A DNA stretch of 38,192 nucleotides from Desulfobulbus elongatus DSM 2908 (GTDB lineage: Bacteria; Desulfobacterota; Desulfobulbia; Desulfobulbales; Desulfobulbaceae): positions 1 through 38,192 of the forward strand of contig NZ_JHZB01000035.1 of the NCBI RefSeq assembly GCF_000621145.1, given 5' to 3'. The notes below the pieces were generated by a model. The model searched no databases. It was given only the letters and a program-made list of their open reading frames with translations, and had not been told where the DNA came from. The translations under genes and the position numbers were made by a program. This document shows, piece by piece, positions 29,810 through 37,923 of this stretch; the first letter of the stretch is position 1, and every line of letters begins with the position of its first letter.

Positions 29810-29837
29810 TTGACAGTCGGTCATTCGTGCTTACCAT
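29810..29837 (+). promoter_or_regulatory. Sigma-70 promoter for htpG
   Basis: TTGACA (29810-29815) is followed after 16 bases by TACCAT (29832-29837), with a TG shortly before. The htpG ATG is 105 bases downstream. No CIRCE element or clear heat-shock sigma site was noticed. Confidence 0.5.
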
Positions 29838-29942
29838 GTTGGCCGGAGAAAGGAAAGGCCCTTTATCTCATTGGTATCTCCGGAAATTTAATCGTTCCGG
29901 CCAGAAAAATATCCCCTTGTCCACACACGGAGAGGAAGTCCC

Positions 29943-31820
29943 ATGACAGCAGCACAGGTTGAAACCAAGCAGTTTCAGGCGGAGACCAGAAAGGTCCTCG
30001 ATATCGTCATCAACTCGCTCTACACCGAACGCGACATCTTTGTCCGCGAGCTGGTTTCCAACGCCGCCGACGCCCTCGAAAAATTCCGTCACCAGAGCCT
30101 GGTCGACACGATTGAGTTCGATAGCCATGTGCCCCTGGAAATCACCATCGACGGCGACGACAAGAAGCACACCCTGACCATCACCGACACCGGCATCGGC
30201 ATGACCCAGGAGGAACTGGAAACCAATTTGGGGACCATCGCCCATTCGGGTTCGCAGCACTTTTTCGAGCAGCTGGCCGAGGCCGCGAAAAAAGACGTCA
30301 ACCTGATCGGCCAGTTCGGGGTCGGCTTCTATTCCGTGTTCATGGCTGCGAAGACGGTGCGGGTGCAGACCCGCTCCTGGGATGGCTCCGAGGGCTGGGA
30401 ATGGACCTCGGACGGCGGCGGCTCCTACACCATCGGCCCCTGCCCCGGCCTGCACCGCGGCACCAAGATCATCATCGAACTGAAGGACGACGCCCACACC
30501 TACGCCTCCAAGTTCACCCTCGAGCGGATCATCCAGCAGTATTCGACCTTCGTTCCCTTCCCGGTCAAGGTCGAGGGCAAGAAGGTCAACACCGTCCAGG
30601 CCATCTGGAGCCGGTCCAAGGCGGAGATCACCGACGAGGAATACACCGAGTTCTACAAATTCATCGGCAATGCCGGCGACGACCCGCTCTACCGGCTCCA
30701 TTTTTCCGCCGACGCGCCCCTGGCGATCAATGCCCTGGTCTACGTGCCCAGGGAGAATTTCGAGGTGCTGGGCATGGGCCGCATGCAATCCGGCGTCAAC
30801 CTCTATTGCCAGAAGGTGCTCATCGACCAGCACAGCGAGAACATCCTGCCCGAGTGGCTGCGCTTCTTAAAGGGTGTGGTCGATTCCGAGGATCTGCCGC
30901 TCAACATCTCCCGCCAGTCGCTCCAGGACAACGCCCTAGTCATCAAGCTGCGCAAGGTGCTGACCAAGCGGATGATCAAGTTCCTGGCCGAGGAGGCGGG
31001 CCGCGATGCCGACACCTACCGCGAGTTCTGGAAAACCTTCGGCATCTTCATCAAGGAGGGCGTAACCTCGGATTTCGAGCACCGCGCCGAGCTGGCCAAG
31101 TTGCTGCGCTTCGAGTCCTCGGCCAGCGAGCCGGGCGCCATGATCTCCTTAGACGACTATGTCGGCCGGATGAAGGAGGGGCAGGACAAGATTTATTATA
31201 TCAACGGTCCCAGCCGGGCCGCGGTGGAATACGGCCCCTACGTGGAGTTGTTCAAGAAGCGCGGCATCGAAATCTTCTACACCCTGGAGCCGATCGACGA
31301 TTTCGTCCTGAACCACCTGGGCGAGTACGACGGCAAGAAGCTGGTGTCCGCCGACCGGGCCGACCTGAGCCTGCCCGAGACCACGACGGGCGCGGACGAG
31401 GCCGATGCCACGACAACGGCCGAACCGCTGGCTAGCGCCGTGCTGACCTCGCTCTGCCGTTGGATGAAGGAGGTGCTCGGCGACCGCATCCAAGAGGTCA
31501 AGGCCTCCGACCGCCTGGTAGACAGCCCGGCCATGATCGTCAATGTCGACGGCTACATGACCTCCTCGATGGAGCGGATCCTCAAGGCCTCCGGCCAGGC
31601 CGAAGCCTTCGGCATGGGCTCGAAGAAGGACATGGAAATCAACGGCGCCAGCCCGCTGATCAAGAAACTGGCCAGCCTGCGGGAGAGCGACGCCGAATTC
31701 GCCAAAGACGTGGTCGAGCAGCTGTACGACAACGCCATGATCCAGGCTGGCCTGCTGGTCGATCCCATGACGATGGTCCGGCGCAATTACCGCATCCTCG
31801 AGCGGGCCGCCGGCGAATGA
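29943..31820 (+). CDS. htpG: Chaperone HtpG (Hsp90)
   Basis: A 625-residue ATP-dependent chaperone. The N-terminal GHKL ATPase has FVRELVSNAADALEKFR, ITDTGIGMT, GTIAHSGSQ and IGQFGVGFYSVFM, which form the nucleotide pocket and lid. The middle domain holds LPLNISRQSLQDN with the conserved Arg that contacts ATP. The C-terminal dimerisation domain includes SSMERILKASGQ and lacks the eukaryotic MEEVD tail. Length is normal for bacteria. GGAGAGGAAG precedes the ATG. A strong terminator lies 44 bases after the stop. Confidence 0.97.
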   Translation: MTAAQVETKQFQAETRKVLDIVINSLYTERDIFVRELVSNAADALEKFRHQSLVDTIEFDSHVPLEITIDGDDKKHTLTITDTGIGMTQEELETNLGTIAHSGSQHFFEQLAEAAKKDVNLIGQFGVGFYSVFMAAKTVRVQTRSWDGSEGWEWTSDGGGSYTIGPCPGLHRGTKIIIELKDDAHTYASKFTLERIIQQYSTFVPFPVKVEGKKVNTVQAIWSRSKAEITDEEYTEFYKFIGNAGDDPLYRLHFSADAPLAINALVYVPRENFEVLGMGRMQSGVNLYCQKVLIDQHSENILPEWLRFLKGVVDSEDLPLNISRQSLQDNALVIKLRKVLTKRMIKFLAEEAGRDADTYREFWKTFGIFIKEGVTSDFEHRAELAKLLRFESSASEPGAMISLDDYVGRMKEGQDKIYYINGPSRAAVEYGPYVELFKKRGIEIFYTLEPIDDFVLNHLGEYDGKKLVSADRADLSLPETTTGADEADATTTAEPLASAVLTSLCRWMKEVLGDRIQEVKASDRLVDSPAMIVNVDGYMTSSMERILKASGQAEAFGMGSKKDMEINGASPLIKKLASLRESDAEFAKDVVEQLYDNAMIQAGLLVDPMTMVRRNYRILERAAGE

Positions 31821-31863
31821 CCGGGACTGCCCGGCCGGTTCCACCGCTTTCCTCTTGCCGGTC

Positions 31864-31888
31864 CTGACGCCTAACGCGTCGGTTTTTT
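31864..31888 (+). terminator. Rho-independent terminator after htpG
   Basis: CCTGACGC (31863-31870) pairs with GCGTCGG (31876-31882), including one G-T pair, around a CTAAC loop. Six T follow at 31883-31888. This is a standard intrinsic terminator for htpG. Confidence 0.85.
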
Positions 31889-31920
31889 GTTGGATTTTTG
31901 AGAAAGGTCCGCATCTGACC

Positions 31921-31961
31921 TTGAAAAAAGGTTGTGTTCACGATATATGAACACAACCTTT
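31921..31961 (+). promoter_or_regulatory. 14-bp inverted repeat overlapping a promoter
   Basis: AAAGGTTGTGTTCA (31927-31940) and TGAACACAACCTTT (31948-31961) are perfect reverse complements with a 7-base loop. TTGAAA (31921-31926) and TATATG (31944-31949) form a -35/-10 pair with a 17-base spacer, so the -10 lies in the centre of the palindrome. The lipoprotein ATG is 45 bases after the -10. It can be read as an operator over a promoter or as a second terminator hairpin with A- and T-rich flanks. Confidence 0.55.
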
Positions 31962-31993
31962 CTTCTTTGTCCGGAGTTCCTGGAGGGAAACCG

Positions 31994-32374
31994 ATGCGTC
32001 ACTCCCTGTTTGTGTTGTTGTGTATACTCGCGCTGCTCGGTGGCTGCCAGACCACGCAGGTGCGCCATCTCGCCTCCGACGCGGCCCTGATCAAACCCGG
32101 TCAGACCACGGTCAAGGAGATGCAGAAGTACCTGGGCGAACCCAACGGCCGGCGGGAGGTGTCCCCCGGCGTCAGCGAATATGTCTACTACGAGGACCGG
32201 CCGGGCATGTTCGGCGACATGCCGGTGCTCGGCTCCATGACCGGTCCCACCGGCTACGAAATGATCGTGGTCACCGTCGGCAACGATGTGGTCACCAACT
32301 GCGAATTCCGCACCTACAGCCAGTCGGATCGCAAATGGATGGAAGATTTCACCTGGGACCAAGAACTTCAGTGA
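31994..32374 (+). CDS. SmpA/OmlA-like lipoprotein
   Basis: A 126-residue outer-membrane-type lipoprotein. MRHSLFVLLCILALLGGC is the signal with lipobox LGGC, so Cys18 is acylated. The mature part has the SmpA/OmlA (BamE-like) pattern: LIKPGQTTVKEMQKYLGEPNGRRE near the N-terminus followed by a strand-rich region ending at TNCEFRTYS. A role in the cell envelope is likely; that it is the true BamE is not shown. GGAGGG lies six bases before the ATG at 31994. Its TGA overlaps the pcm GTG by four bases, so the two are translationally coupled. Confidence 0.75.
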   Translation: MRHSLFVLLCILALLGGCQTTQVRHLASDAALIKPGQTTVKEMQKYLGEPNGRREVSPGVSEYVYYEDRPGMFGDMPVLGSMTGPTGYEMIVVTVGNDVVTNCEFRTYSQSDRKWMEDFTWDQELQ

Positions 32375-33024
32375 CGTCGCCGTCGACCTTTGACATCAAC
32401 CGGGAGCGGATGATCGAGGAGCAACTGGTGGCCCGCGGCATCACTGATCAGCGGGTGCTGGAGGCCATGCGCACCGTTCCCCGCCACCTGTTTGTCGAAG
32501 ATGCCATCCAGGCGCATGCCTACGGCGATTTTCCCCTGCCGATCGGCAGCGGCCAGACCATTTCCCAGCCCTATATCGTGGCCCTCATGACCTTGGCGCT
32601 GCACCTCACCGGCTCCGAAAAGGTGTTGGAGATCGGCACCGGCTCGGGCTACCATGCGGCCATCCTCTCCCGTCTCTGCCAGAAGGTCTATACGGTGGAA
32701 CGGCTCGACGCCCTGGTCAGCCGGGCGCGCAAGGTCTTCGACCGGCTCCGCTACTACAACATCGTCTCGCGTATCGACGACGGCACCGTCGGCTGGCCTT
32801 CGGAGGCTCCGTTCGACGGCATCATCGTCACCGCCGGCGGCCCCCGCATCCCCGAGCCGCTCATCGCCCAACTGGCCGAACCCGGCCGCCTGGTCATGCC
32901 GGTCGGCGGCCAGGACGTGCAGGAGCTGCAGGTGGTGGACAAGCGGGACGGCGGCATCACCGTGACCACCATCGAACAGGTCCGCTTCGTCGACCTGATC
33001 GGCGCCCACGGCTGGTCGAATTGA
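32371..33024 (+). CDS. pcm: Protein-L-isoaspartate O-methyltransferase
   Basis: A 217-residue SAM-dependent enzyme that repairs isoaspartyl residues in aged proteins. MIEEQLVARGITDQRVLEAMRTVPRHLFV is the family N-terminus, PIGSGQTISQPYIVA is the substrate-binding signature, and EIGTGSGYHAAIL is SAM motif I. DGIIVTAGGPRIPEPLIAQL and GRLVMPVGG follow. The start is a GTG at 32371 that overlaps the previous stop (GTGA); no in-frame ATG lies before the conserved region except MIEEQ at about residue 14. A bulged GC stem at 33031-33066 follows the stop and may be a terminator, without T-run. Confidence 0.95.
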   Translation: MTSPSTFDINRERMIEEQLVARGITDQRVLEAMRTVPRHLFVEDAIQAHAYGDFPLPIGSGQTISQPYIVALMTLALHLTGSEKVLEIGTGSGYHAAILSRLCQKVYTVERLDALVSRARKVFDRLRYYNIVSRIDDGTVGWPSEAPFDGIIVTAGGPRIPEPLIAQLAEPGRLVMPVGGQDVQELQVVDKRDGGITVTTIEQVRFVDLIGAHGWSN

Positions 33025-33173
33025 TGTGAGGCGGGCGTCCCCGTTTCCTCTTCGGGACCGTCCCGCTCCGAACATCGACATCGTCATCGCGTCGTCCGGT
33101 GTCTCTCCCTCCGGCGGGAGCCGCCTTTGGCCGCGCAATCGTGTTCTCCCTTCCATTCTTTCCGTCCGCGACC

Positions 33174-35003
33174 ATGTCCTTTCTCACCAGCGATGCCCTG
33201 CTCGATGTGCTTGTCAAAGAGCGGCTGCTCTCCGTTGAGCAGCGGAAAACGATCATCCTGCAAAAAAGCCGGCAACGGCAGAAGCTGCTCAGACAGCAGG
33301 GTGGCCGGCGGCACGATGACGAAATCAGGCGGGACAAGGACTTCCCCGACCTGGTGGACGTCATCGTCTCGCTCGAACTGGAGAGCGCCGGCCCGGAGCC
33401 CGGCCCGCTGACCGAGGAGCGGATCATGCGGGCCGTCAGCCACGCCTGCGGGATTCCCTTCAAAAAACTCGACCCCCTGGAACTGGACATGGACACGGTC
33501 ACCAAGACCATTCCCCGGTCCTTTGCCGTCAACCATCTGCTTCTGCCGGTGGGACTGCATAACGGCGTCCTCGAGGTGGTCACCTATCGCCCGGACATCC
33601 GCTCGGTGCTCGAGGACATCGAGCGGGTCAACCAGGTCAAGGTGCGGCCGTTTCTGTCCACCCGGACCGACATCAAGAAAATCCTGGCCGAGTTCTTCGG
33701 CTTCCAGCGCTCGATCACGGCCGCCGAATCCCAGTTCGGTGCCAGCGGCCCCGCCGCCACCGTCGACATCGGCAACCTCGAACAGTATGTGCGCCTGGCC
33801 TCGACCAAGGAACTGAGTTCCACCGATCAGCACATCAAGGCCGCGGTAAACCACCTGTTCAACTACGCCCTGGAGCAGCGGGCCAGCGACATCCACATCG
33901 AGCCCAAGCGGGACTGTTGCCTGGTCCGCTTCCGCATCGACGGCGTGCTCCACACCATCTACAAACTGCCCAAGGCGGTGCATGCCGCCATCGTCTCGCG
34001 GATCAAGAGCCTGGCGCGGATGGATATCGCCGAAAAACGGCGGCCCCAGGACGGCCGCATCAAGATCGGCCGGCGCGAGGAGGGCAGCGAGGCGGAACTC
34101 CGCGTCTCCACCGTGCCGGTGGCCTTCGGCGAAAAGGCGGTGATGCGTATCCTCAATCCCGAGGTCATCTTCCAGGACCTGGACCACCTCGGCTTTTCCC
34201 GGCGGGACCGGATCGTCTACAACAGCTTCATGACCGCGGCCCACGGCATCGTCCTGGTCACCGGCCCCACCGGCAGCGGCAAATCGACCACCCTTTACTC
34301 CACCCTCAAGCAGATCGCCTCGCCGGAAAAGAACATCGTCACCGTTGAGGATCCGGTGGAGATGGTCCACGAGGACTTCAACCAGATCGCGGTGCAGGCG
34401 CAGGTGGACGTCACCTTCTCCACCATCCTGCGCAATATCCTGCGCCAGGACCCGGACGTGATCATGATCGGCGAAATCCGCGACCTGGAGACCGCCACCC
34501 ATGCCGTCCAGGCGGCCCTGACCGGGCATCTGGTCTTCTCCACCCTGCACACCAACGACGCGGTCTCAACCATCATCCGCCTGGAAGACCTGGGCCTTGA
34601 ACCCTTCCTCATCGCCTCGACCATGCTGGGCGCCCTGGCCCAGCGGCTGGTGCGGCGCAACTGTCCCCACTGCGTCGAGCCCTATACGATCGACGGCGCC
34701 GGCCTGCGCAAGATGGGCTTTCCGGTCGGTGGCCAGGACACGGTGGAGCTGAAGCGGGGCAAGGGCTGCCTCCAGTGCCGCAATACCGGCTACCTCGGCC
34801 GGCTGGGCATCTTCGAGGTGTTCCCCATGTCGGAGCAGTTGAAGAAGCTGATCGCCGCCAAGGCCAACGGCTCGGAACTGCGGCAGGTGGCCATTCGCGA
34901 GGGCATGACCACTTTGCGCGAGGACGCCTGGCGCAAGGTGCAGGCCGGCCTGACCACGGTGGAAGAGGTCCTGCGGGTGACCGGAGAAACGGACGACCGG
35001 TGA
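33174..35003 (+). CDS. GspE/PilB-family secretion or pilus ATPase
   Basis: A 609-residue hexameric ATPase powering type II secretion or type IV pilus extension. An N-terminal domain of about 170 residues precedes the N2 domain with SDIHIEPK and RIDGVLHTI. Walker [10 protein letters not shown] is at 364-372; the Asp box is VTVEDPVE, Walker B is [12 protein letters not shown] and the His box is STLHTND. Two CxxC pairs, C497/C500 and C532/C535, form the zinc site of GspE/PilB (not found in PilT). No other pilus or secretion gene is adjacent, so the system served is unknown. The ATG at 33174 is chosen at the first conserved residues; a longer frame from 33099 is open. Ribosome site weak. Confidence 0.9.
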   Translation: MSFLTSDALLDVLVKERLLSVEQRKTIILQKSRQRQKLLRQQGGRRHDDEIRRDKDFPDLVDVIVSLELESAGPEPGPLTEERIMRAVSHACGIPFKKLDPLELDMDTVTKTIPRSFAVNHLLLPVGLHNGVLEVVTYRPDIRSVLEDIERVNQVKVRPFLSTRTDIKKILAEFFGFQRSITAAESQFGASGPAATVDIGNLEQYVRLASTKELSSTDQHIKAAVNHLFNYALEQRASDIHIEPKRDCCLVRFRIDGVLHTIYKLPKAVHAAIVSRIKSLARMDIAEKRRPQDGRIKIGRREEGSEAELRVSTVPVAFGEKAVMRILNPEVIFQDLDHLGFSRRDRIVYNSFMTAAHGIVLVTGPTGSGKSTTLYSTLKQIASPEKNIVTVEDPVEMVHEDFNQIAVQAQVDVTFSTILRNILRQDPDVIMIGEIRDLETATHAVQAALTGHLVFSTLHTNDAVSTIIRLEDLGLEPFLIASTMLGALAQRLVRRNCPHCVEPYTIDGAGLRKMGFPVGGQDTVELKRGKGCLQCRNTGYLGRLGIFEVFPMSEQLKKLIAAKANGSELRQVAIREGMTTLREDAWRKVQAGLTTVEEVLRVTGETDDR

Positions 35004-35076
35004 TTTTTTCCTGGCGTTCCGGCCAACACGCCCTATAGTGTGGCCTCAGACCGGGAATCAAGGAACGACGCAGGAC

Positions 35077-35532
35077 ATGGGACAGAAAATCGTCAGCAAA
35101 AACAAGAAGGCCTTCCACGATTACCACATCGAGCAGACCTTCGAGGCCGGCATCGTGCTCAGCGGGCCGGAAGTCAAGTCGCTGCGGGCCGGTAAGGCGA
35201 ATCTCCGCGACGGCTACGCCCAGCTCAAGGAGGGCGAGGTCTTTCTGTACAACGTCCACATCTCGCCGTACTCCTACGCCACCCATATCGAGCAGGACCC
35301 GCTCCGGGTCCGCAAACTGCTGCTGCACCGGCGAGAGATCCGCAAGCTCATCGGCAAGCTCCACGAGAAAGGCGTTGCGCTGATACCGCTCAAGATTTAC
35401 TTTATCGACAATGGCAAGGCCAAAGTGGAACTGGCCCTGGCCCGCGGCAAAAAACTCTACGACAAACGGGCGGCGCTGAAAGAGCGGGAATCGAACCGCG
35501 AGATGGAACGCAGCGTGCGCCGCGACGACTGA
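35077..35532 (+). CDS. smpB: SsrA-binding protein
   Basis: A 151-residue partner of tmRNA in ribosome rescue. [33 protein letters not shown] is the family N-terminus. [30 protein letters not shown] forms the RNA-binding barrel, and the tail [11 protein letters not shown] with following charged residues enters the decoding centre. The ATG at 35077 gives [17 protein letters not shown] lies about 12 bases upstream. The ssrA gene starts 48 bases after the stop, a common linkage. Confidence 0.97.
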   Translation: MGQKIVSKNKKAFHDYHIEQTFEAGIVLSGPEVKSLRAGKANLRDGYAQLKEGEVFLYNVHISPYSYATHIEQDPLRVRKLLLHRREIRKLIGKLHEKGVALIPLKIYFIDNGKAKVELALARGKKLYDKRAALKERESNREMERSVRRDD

Positions 35533-35672
35533 TGCCAGCAAGCCCGCTGGCAACACATCATATCATCATCACACACGAATGGGGGCGAAACGGATTCGAC
35601 GGGGATATTGAAGCTTAATGTTGCATGCCGAGTTTCTGTCAGCTCGTTAAAATGGCGGAATTAAATATAATC

Positions 35673-35705
35673 GCAGACGATTATAACTACGCACTGGCAG
35701 CTTAA
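35673..35705 (+). other. tmRNA proteolysis-tag reading frame
   Basis: Ten sense codons and a TAA inside ssrA encode ADDYNYALAA. The ALAA end is the ClpXP-type degradation signal. The resume codon is GCA after ATC. Confidence 0.85.
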
Positions 35706-35904
35706 CCTGCCATGCCGTTCCACCGGTCCTCGCCTGTAGGGCCGGATTCGGAGCGTCGACTTCGCAGGCTGGTTGGCCGTGTTTGCCTGAGGCACGGCCG
35801 GCGAGATTTTCCAGGCTGGCGTCCGACCATCCCTGTTCCGGGTGAGAAGCGGATGCGAGACCCAATCCCGGAACTAAGCATGTAGAGACATAAGGGGAGA
35901 ATTT

Positions 35905-35938
35905 TCGGACCCGGGTTCAACTCCCGGCGCCTCCACCA
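35905..35938 (+). other. Likely attachment site (attL) in the ssrA 3' end
   Basis: The T-arm and acceptor end of tmRNA are a classic integration target of tyrosine recombinases, and an integrase gene starts 90 bases downstream. The element restores a complete 3' end. The second att copy is not in the window, so the exact core is unknown. Confidence 0.5.
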
Positions 35939-35944
35939 TTTTAT

Positions 35945-35965
35945 AAGATAACCGCCCGTTATCTT
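35945..35965 (+). terminator. Hairpin just after ssrA
   Basis: AAGATAAC (35945-35952) pairs with GTTATCTT (35958-35965), loop CGCCC, seven bases after the tmRNA CCA. The T-run is short, so it may be a weak terminator of ssrA. Confidence 0.5.
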
Positions 35966-35970
35966 TCACA

Positions 35971-36042
35971 AAAAGCTCGGAACAATAGGCCACTGGTACA
36001 AAACCCTTGTACAAAGGAGTGGTACAAATGTTCCGAGCTTTT
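35971..36042 (+). repeat. 14-bp inverted repeat spanning the integrase start
   Basis: AAAAGCTCGGAACA (35971-35984) and TGTTCCGAGCTTTT (36029-36042) are perfect reverse complements. The second arm begins inside the integrase ATG (36028-36030). A transcript starting upstream could fold and hide the start codon. Confidence 0.75.
35994..36028 (+). repeat. Three 9-bp direct repeats at 13-bp period
   Basis: TGGTACAAA (35994-36002), TTGTACAAA (36007-36015) and TGGTACAAA (36020-36028) are spaced exactly 13 bases apart. They lie in the loop of the larger inverted repeat and run through the integrase ribosome site. They may be arm-type integrase or excisionase sites, or an autoregulatory operator. Confidence 0.65.
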
Positions 36043-37485
36043 GCGCATTTACAGCGCCATCCTTCCAGCGGCATTTTTTATTTCAGAATTGCAATTCCTG
36101 CCCATCTACGCGATACTCTCGGCAGGCGTGAGGTGAAGCGTTCGCTTGGCACCGGCCTACGTTCTGAGGCCACCGTCGTGGCGCATCGTCTATACGCCGA
36201 AACCATGGAGCTTTTCACCCGCCTGGAGAAGAAGCGAATGGCACCCGCACCCAAACAACCAAAACCGGTTCCTGCTGCCGATATTCTTGCCGCCCTGGAT
36301 AGCATGCCAGTTTCCCCGGACGGTTCCCTGCAAAAGATCACCGTCACCATCGCCGGGAACAAGGTTGTCATTGAAGGCGATAACCGCGATGAAGAGGTGA
36401 AGGCTGCCGCTGATTTGCTCAGGCTGGCACCGGTGACCGCCATACCGGCGGCGGCACCAAAGGGCAGGCCGAAGAAGGAAACCTCGGTCACCCTGTCGAC
36501 CATGGTCAAAGCCTATTTCGATGAAGTGAAGGCCACCGGCACCCAAACCGAAAAGACCATCGAAGAAAATCGGGCTATTTTTCAGCTTTTACAAGAGGTT
36601 ACGAAAAATCCAACAGCGGAAACCATCGGTATCAAAGCGGCCATTGATTTCAAGGCCGTTCTCCTTCGCCTGCCACCGAACCGCGATAAAAAATATCCAG
36701 GGAAGTCCGTTTCTGAAATCTTGCGCATGCGTCCTGCTGAGACCATGAGCAACAGCAATGTTAACAAATACCTGCGCCGATGCGGTGCCCTGTTCACCTG
36801 GGGCAAGCGACATGGCTATTGCCACGATAACCCTTTCACCGGCCTAGCTATTCGTCGTGACCGTCTGCCACACCAGCAACGCGAACGGTTCACCATCGAA
36901 GACCTGCAACGCCTTTTTGACCCGGCACACCTGCGACGGGATGCGCGAAAGAGCTATATGTTTTGGCTACCCTGGTTGGGGCTGTACACCGGAGCCTGGC
37001 TGGAAGAGCTTTGCCAGCTCCACCTTGACGACATCCGCCAGGTTGACGGCGTATGGTGTCTTGACATCAACGCCAAGGATGAAAAACGGCTCAGGACCCT
37101 TTCCAGTGAACGGCTTGTGCCACTCCACCCGCGCCTTGTAGAGTTGGGCCTATTGGATCATGTAGAGATGTTGCGGAAACGAGGTGAACAGCGGTTATTT
37201 CCAGAGCTTGGCCATCGGCGTGACGGTTACGGTCAGACAGCCAGCAAATGGTTTGCCCGATACCGCGAACGCCTGGGCATCACCAAACCATTTCATAGCC
37301 TGCGCCACACAGTGATTGATTCCTTAAAGCAGTCAGGGGTTGAATACAAGCTGGTAGCGGCCCTTGCTGGTCATTCTGATGAATCAATGACTTTTGGTCG
37401 GTATGCTGATTCGTATCGGCCTGATGTGTTGCTGCCGGTAGTGAAGATGTTGGATTTCCCTATCAATGCGATGTCGAATTACTGA
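36028..37485 (+). CDS. Tyrosine recombinase (integrase) with a catalytic Arg replaced
   Basis: A 485-residue phage-type integrase. The N-terminus RAFAHLQRHPSSGIFYFRIAIPAHLR resembles the DUF6538-type start of many integrases. A core-binding SAM-like domain lies at about 160-280. In the catalytic domain the H-x-x-R motif is HSLR (H423, R426), the following His is H449 in GHSDES and the nucleophile is Tyr459 in FGRY. The first catalytic Arg, expected in TGARLEEL, is Trp324 (TGAWLEEL). The codon is TGG at 36997-36999, one C-to-T change from CGG. Strand transfer should be badly impaired. AAGGAGTGG lies eight bases before the ATG at 36028. The frame is otherwise intact. Confidence 0.92.
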   Translation: MFRAFAHLQRHPSSGIFYFRIAIPAHLRDTLGRREVKRSLGTGLRSEATVVAHRLYAETMELFTRLEKKRMAPAPKQPKPVPAADILAALDSMPVSPDGSLQKITVTIAGNKVVIEGDNRDEEVKAAADLLRLAPVTAIPAAAPKGRPKKETSVTLSTMVKAYFDEVKATGTQTEKTIEENRAIFQLLQEVTKNPTAETIGIKAAIDFKAVLLRLPPNRDKKYPGKSVSEILRMRPAETMSNSNVNKYLRRCGALFTWGKRHGYCHDNPFTGLAIRRDRLPHQQRERFTIEDLQRLFDPAHLRRDARKSYMFWLPWLGLYTGAWLEELCQLHLDDIRQVDGVWCLDINAKDEKRLRTLSSERLVPLHPRLVELGLLDHVEMLRKRGEQRLFPELGHRRDGYGQTASKWFARYRERLGITKPFHSLRHTVIDSLKQSGVEYKLVAALAGHSDESMTFGRYADSYRPDVLLPVVKMLDFPINAMSNY

Positions 37486-37506
37486 ACACTTCAAACAGGA
37501 GGAGAC

Positions 37507-37764
37507 ATGGGAGGCTATAAAACTAACAGTGGCAATAATTTAAAACGTGAATGGAGTATTCCTGCAGAGCAAGTGCGGTACCATAAAGATGGGACTTTCT
37601 ATATGCCCATTGAAAAATTCCCTGCCGCTTTCTGTGACCCCAAGGGATACGTCCTTTTTAACTCAAAATATCAATACGAAAATTCTACTTATCTTGAAAT
37701 TGGGAGCAGGGTCCATGTGAGAAGGGGTATTTGTAATATGCCCGGCTACATTAAAATGAAGTAA
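37507..37764 (+). CDS. 85-residue protein of unknown function
   Basis: Starts 21 bases after the integrase stop with a very strong AGGAGG ribosome site, so it is likely real and may be co-transcribed. The sequence has IPAEQVRYHKDGTFYMPIEKFP, CDPKGYVLFNSKYQYEN and INMPGY-like ending NMPGYIKMK. It contains two Cys and many aromatic residues, with no signal peptide or membrane helix. The C-terminal half recalls domains found next to restriction-like proteins, but I cannot name a family. A terminator follows 20 bases after the stop. Confidence 0.6.
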   Translation: MGGYKTNSGNNLKREWSIPAEQVRYHKDGTFYMPIEKFPAAFCDPKGYVLFNSKYQYENSTYLEIGSRVHVRRGICNMPGYIKMK

Positions 37765-37784
37765 TTTAGACAGCAATTCGATTT

Positions 37785-37812
37785 AGCCCGGTCATTATTG
37801 TCCGGGCTTTTT
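37785..37812 (+). terminator. Rho-independent terminator
   Basis: AGCCCGG (37785-37791) pairs with CCGGGCT (37802-37808), 10-base loop, followed by T to 37812. It ends the integrase and 85-residue gene transcript. Confidence 0.8.
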
Positions 37813-37923
37813 CTGGTTCATCCGGCAAACGCGTACCTGGGGTTGGAAGGAGTTGTGGAAAAGTGACATGACACGAGCGATGTTGTTTGGTGGCGAAACC
37901 CGACAACACAAAGGAGCTCAGCC

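Larger units (their letters stand above)
35581..35938 (+). ncRNA. ssrA: Transfer-messenger RNA (tmRNA)
   Basis: A one-piece tmRNA of about 358 bases. The 5' end GGGGGCG is followed by AAACGGATTCGACGGGG, the most conserved tmRNA stretch. The 3' end CGCCTCC-ACCA pairs with the 5' seven bases, with a G-U pair at the third position, the tRNA-like GGGTTCAACTCCC T-arm precedes it, and CCA is encoded. The tag reading frame starts at GCA 35673 and ends at TAA 35703-35705, giving ADDYNYALAA. It works with smpB just upstream. The 3' end is also the likely integration site of the element that follows. Confidence 0.95.

Noticed and set aside
33031-33066. Terminator after pcm
   Set aside because: The stem GCGGG-GTCCC with GGGAC-CCCGC is bulged and no T-run follows, so it was noted under pcm but not called separately.
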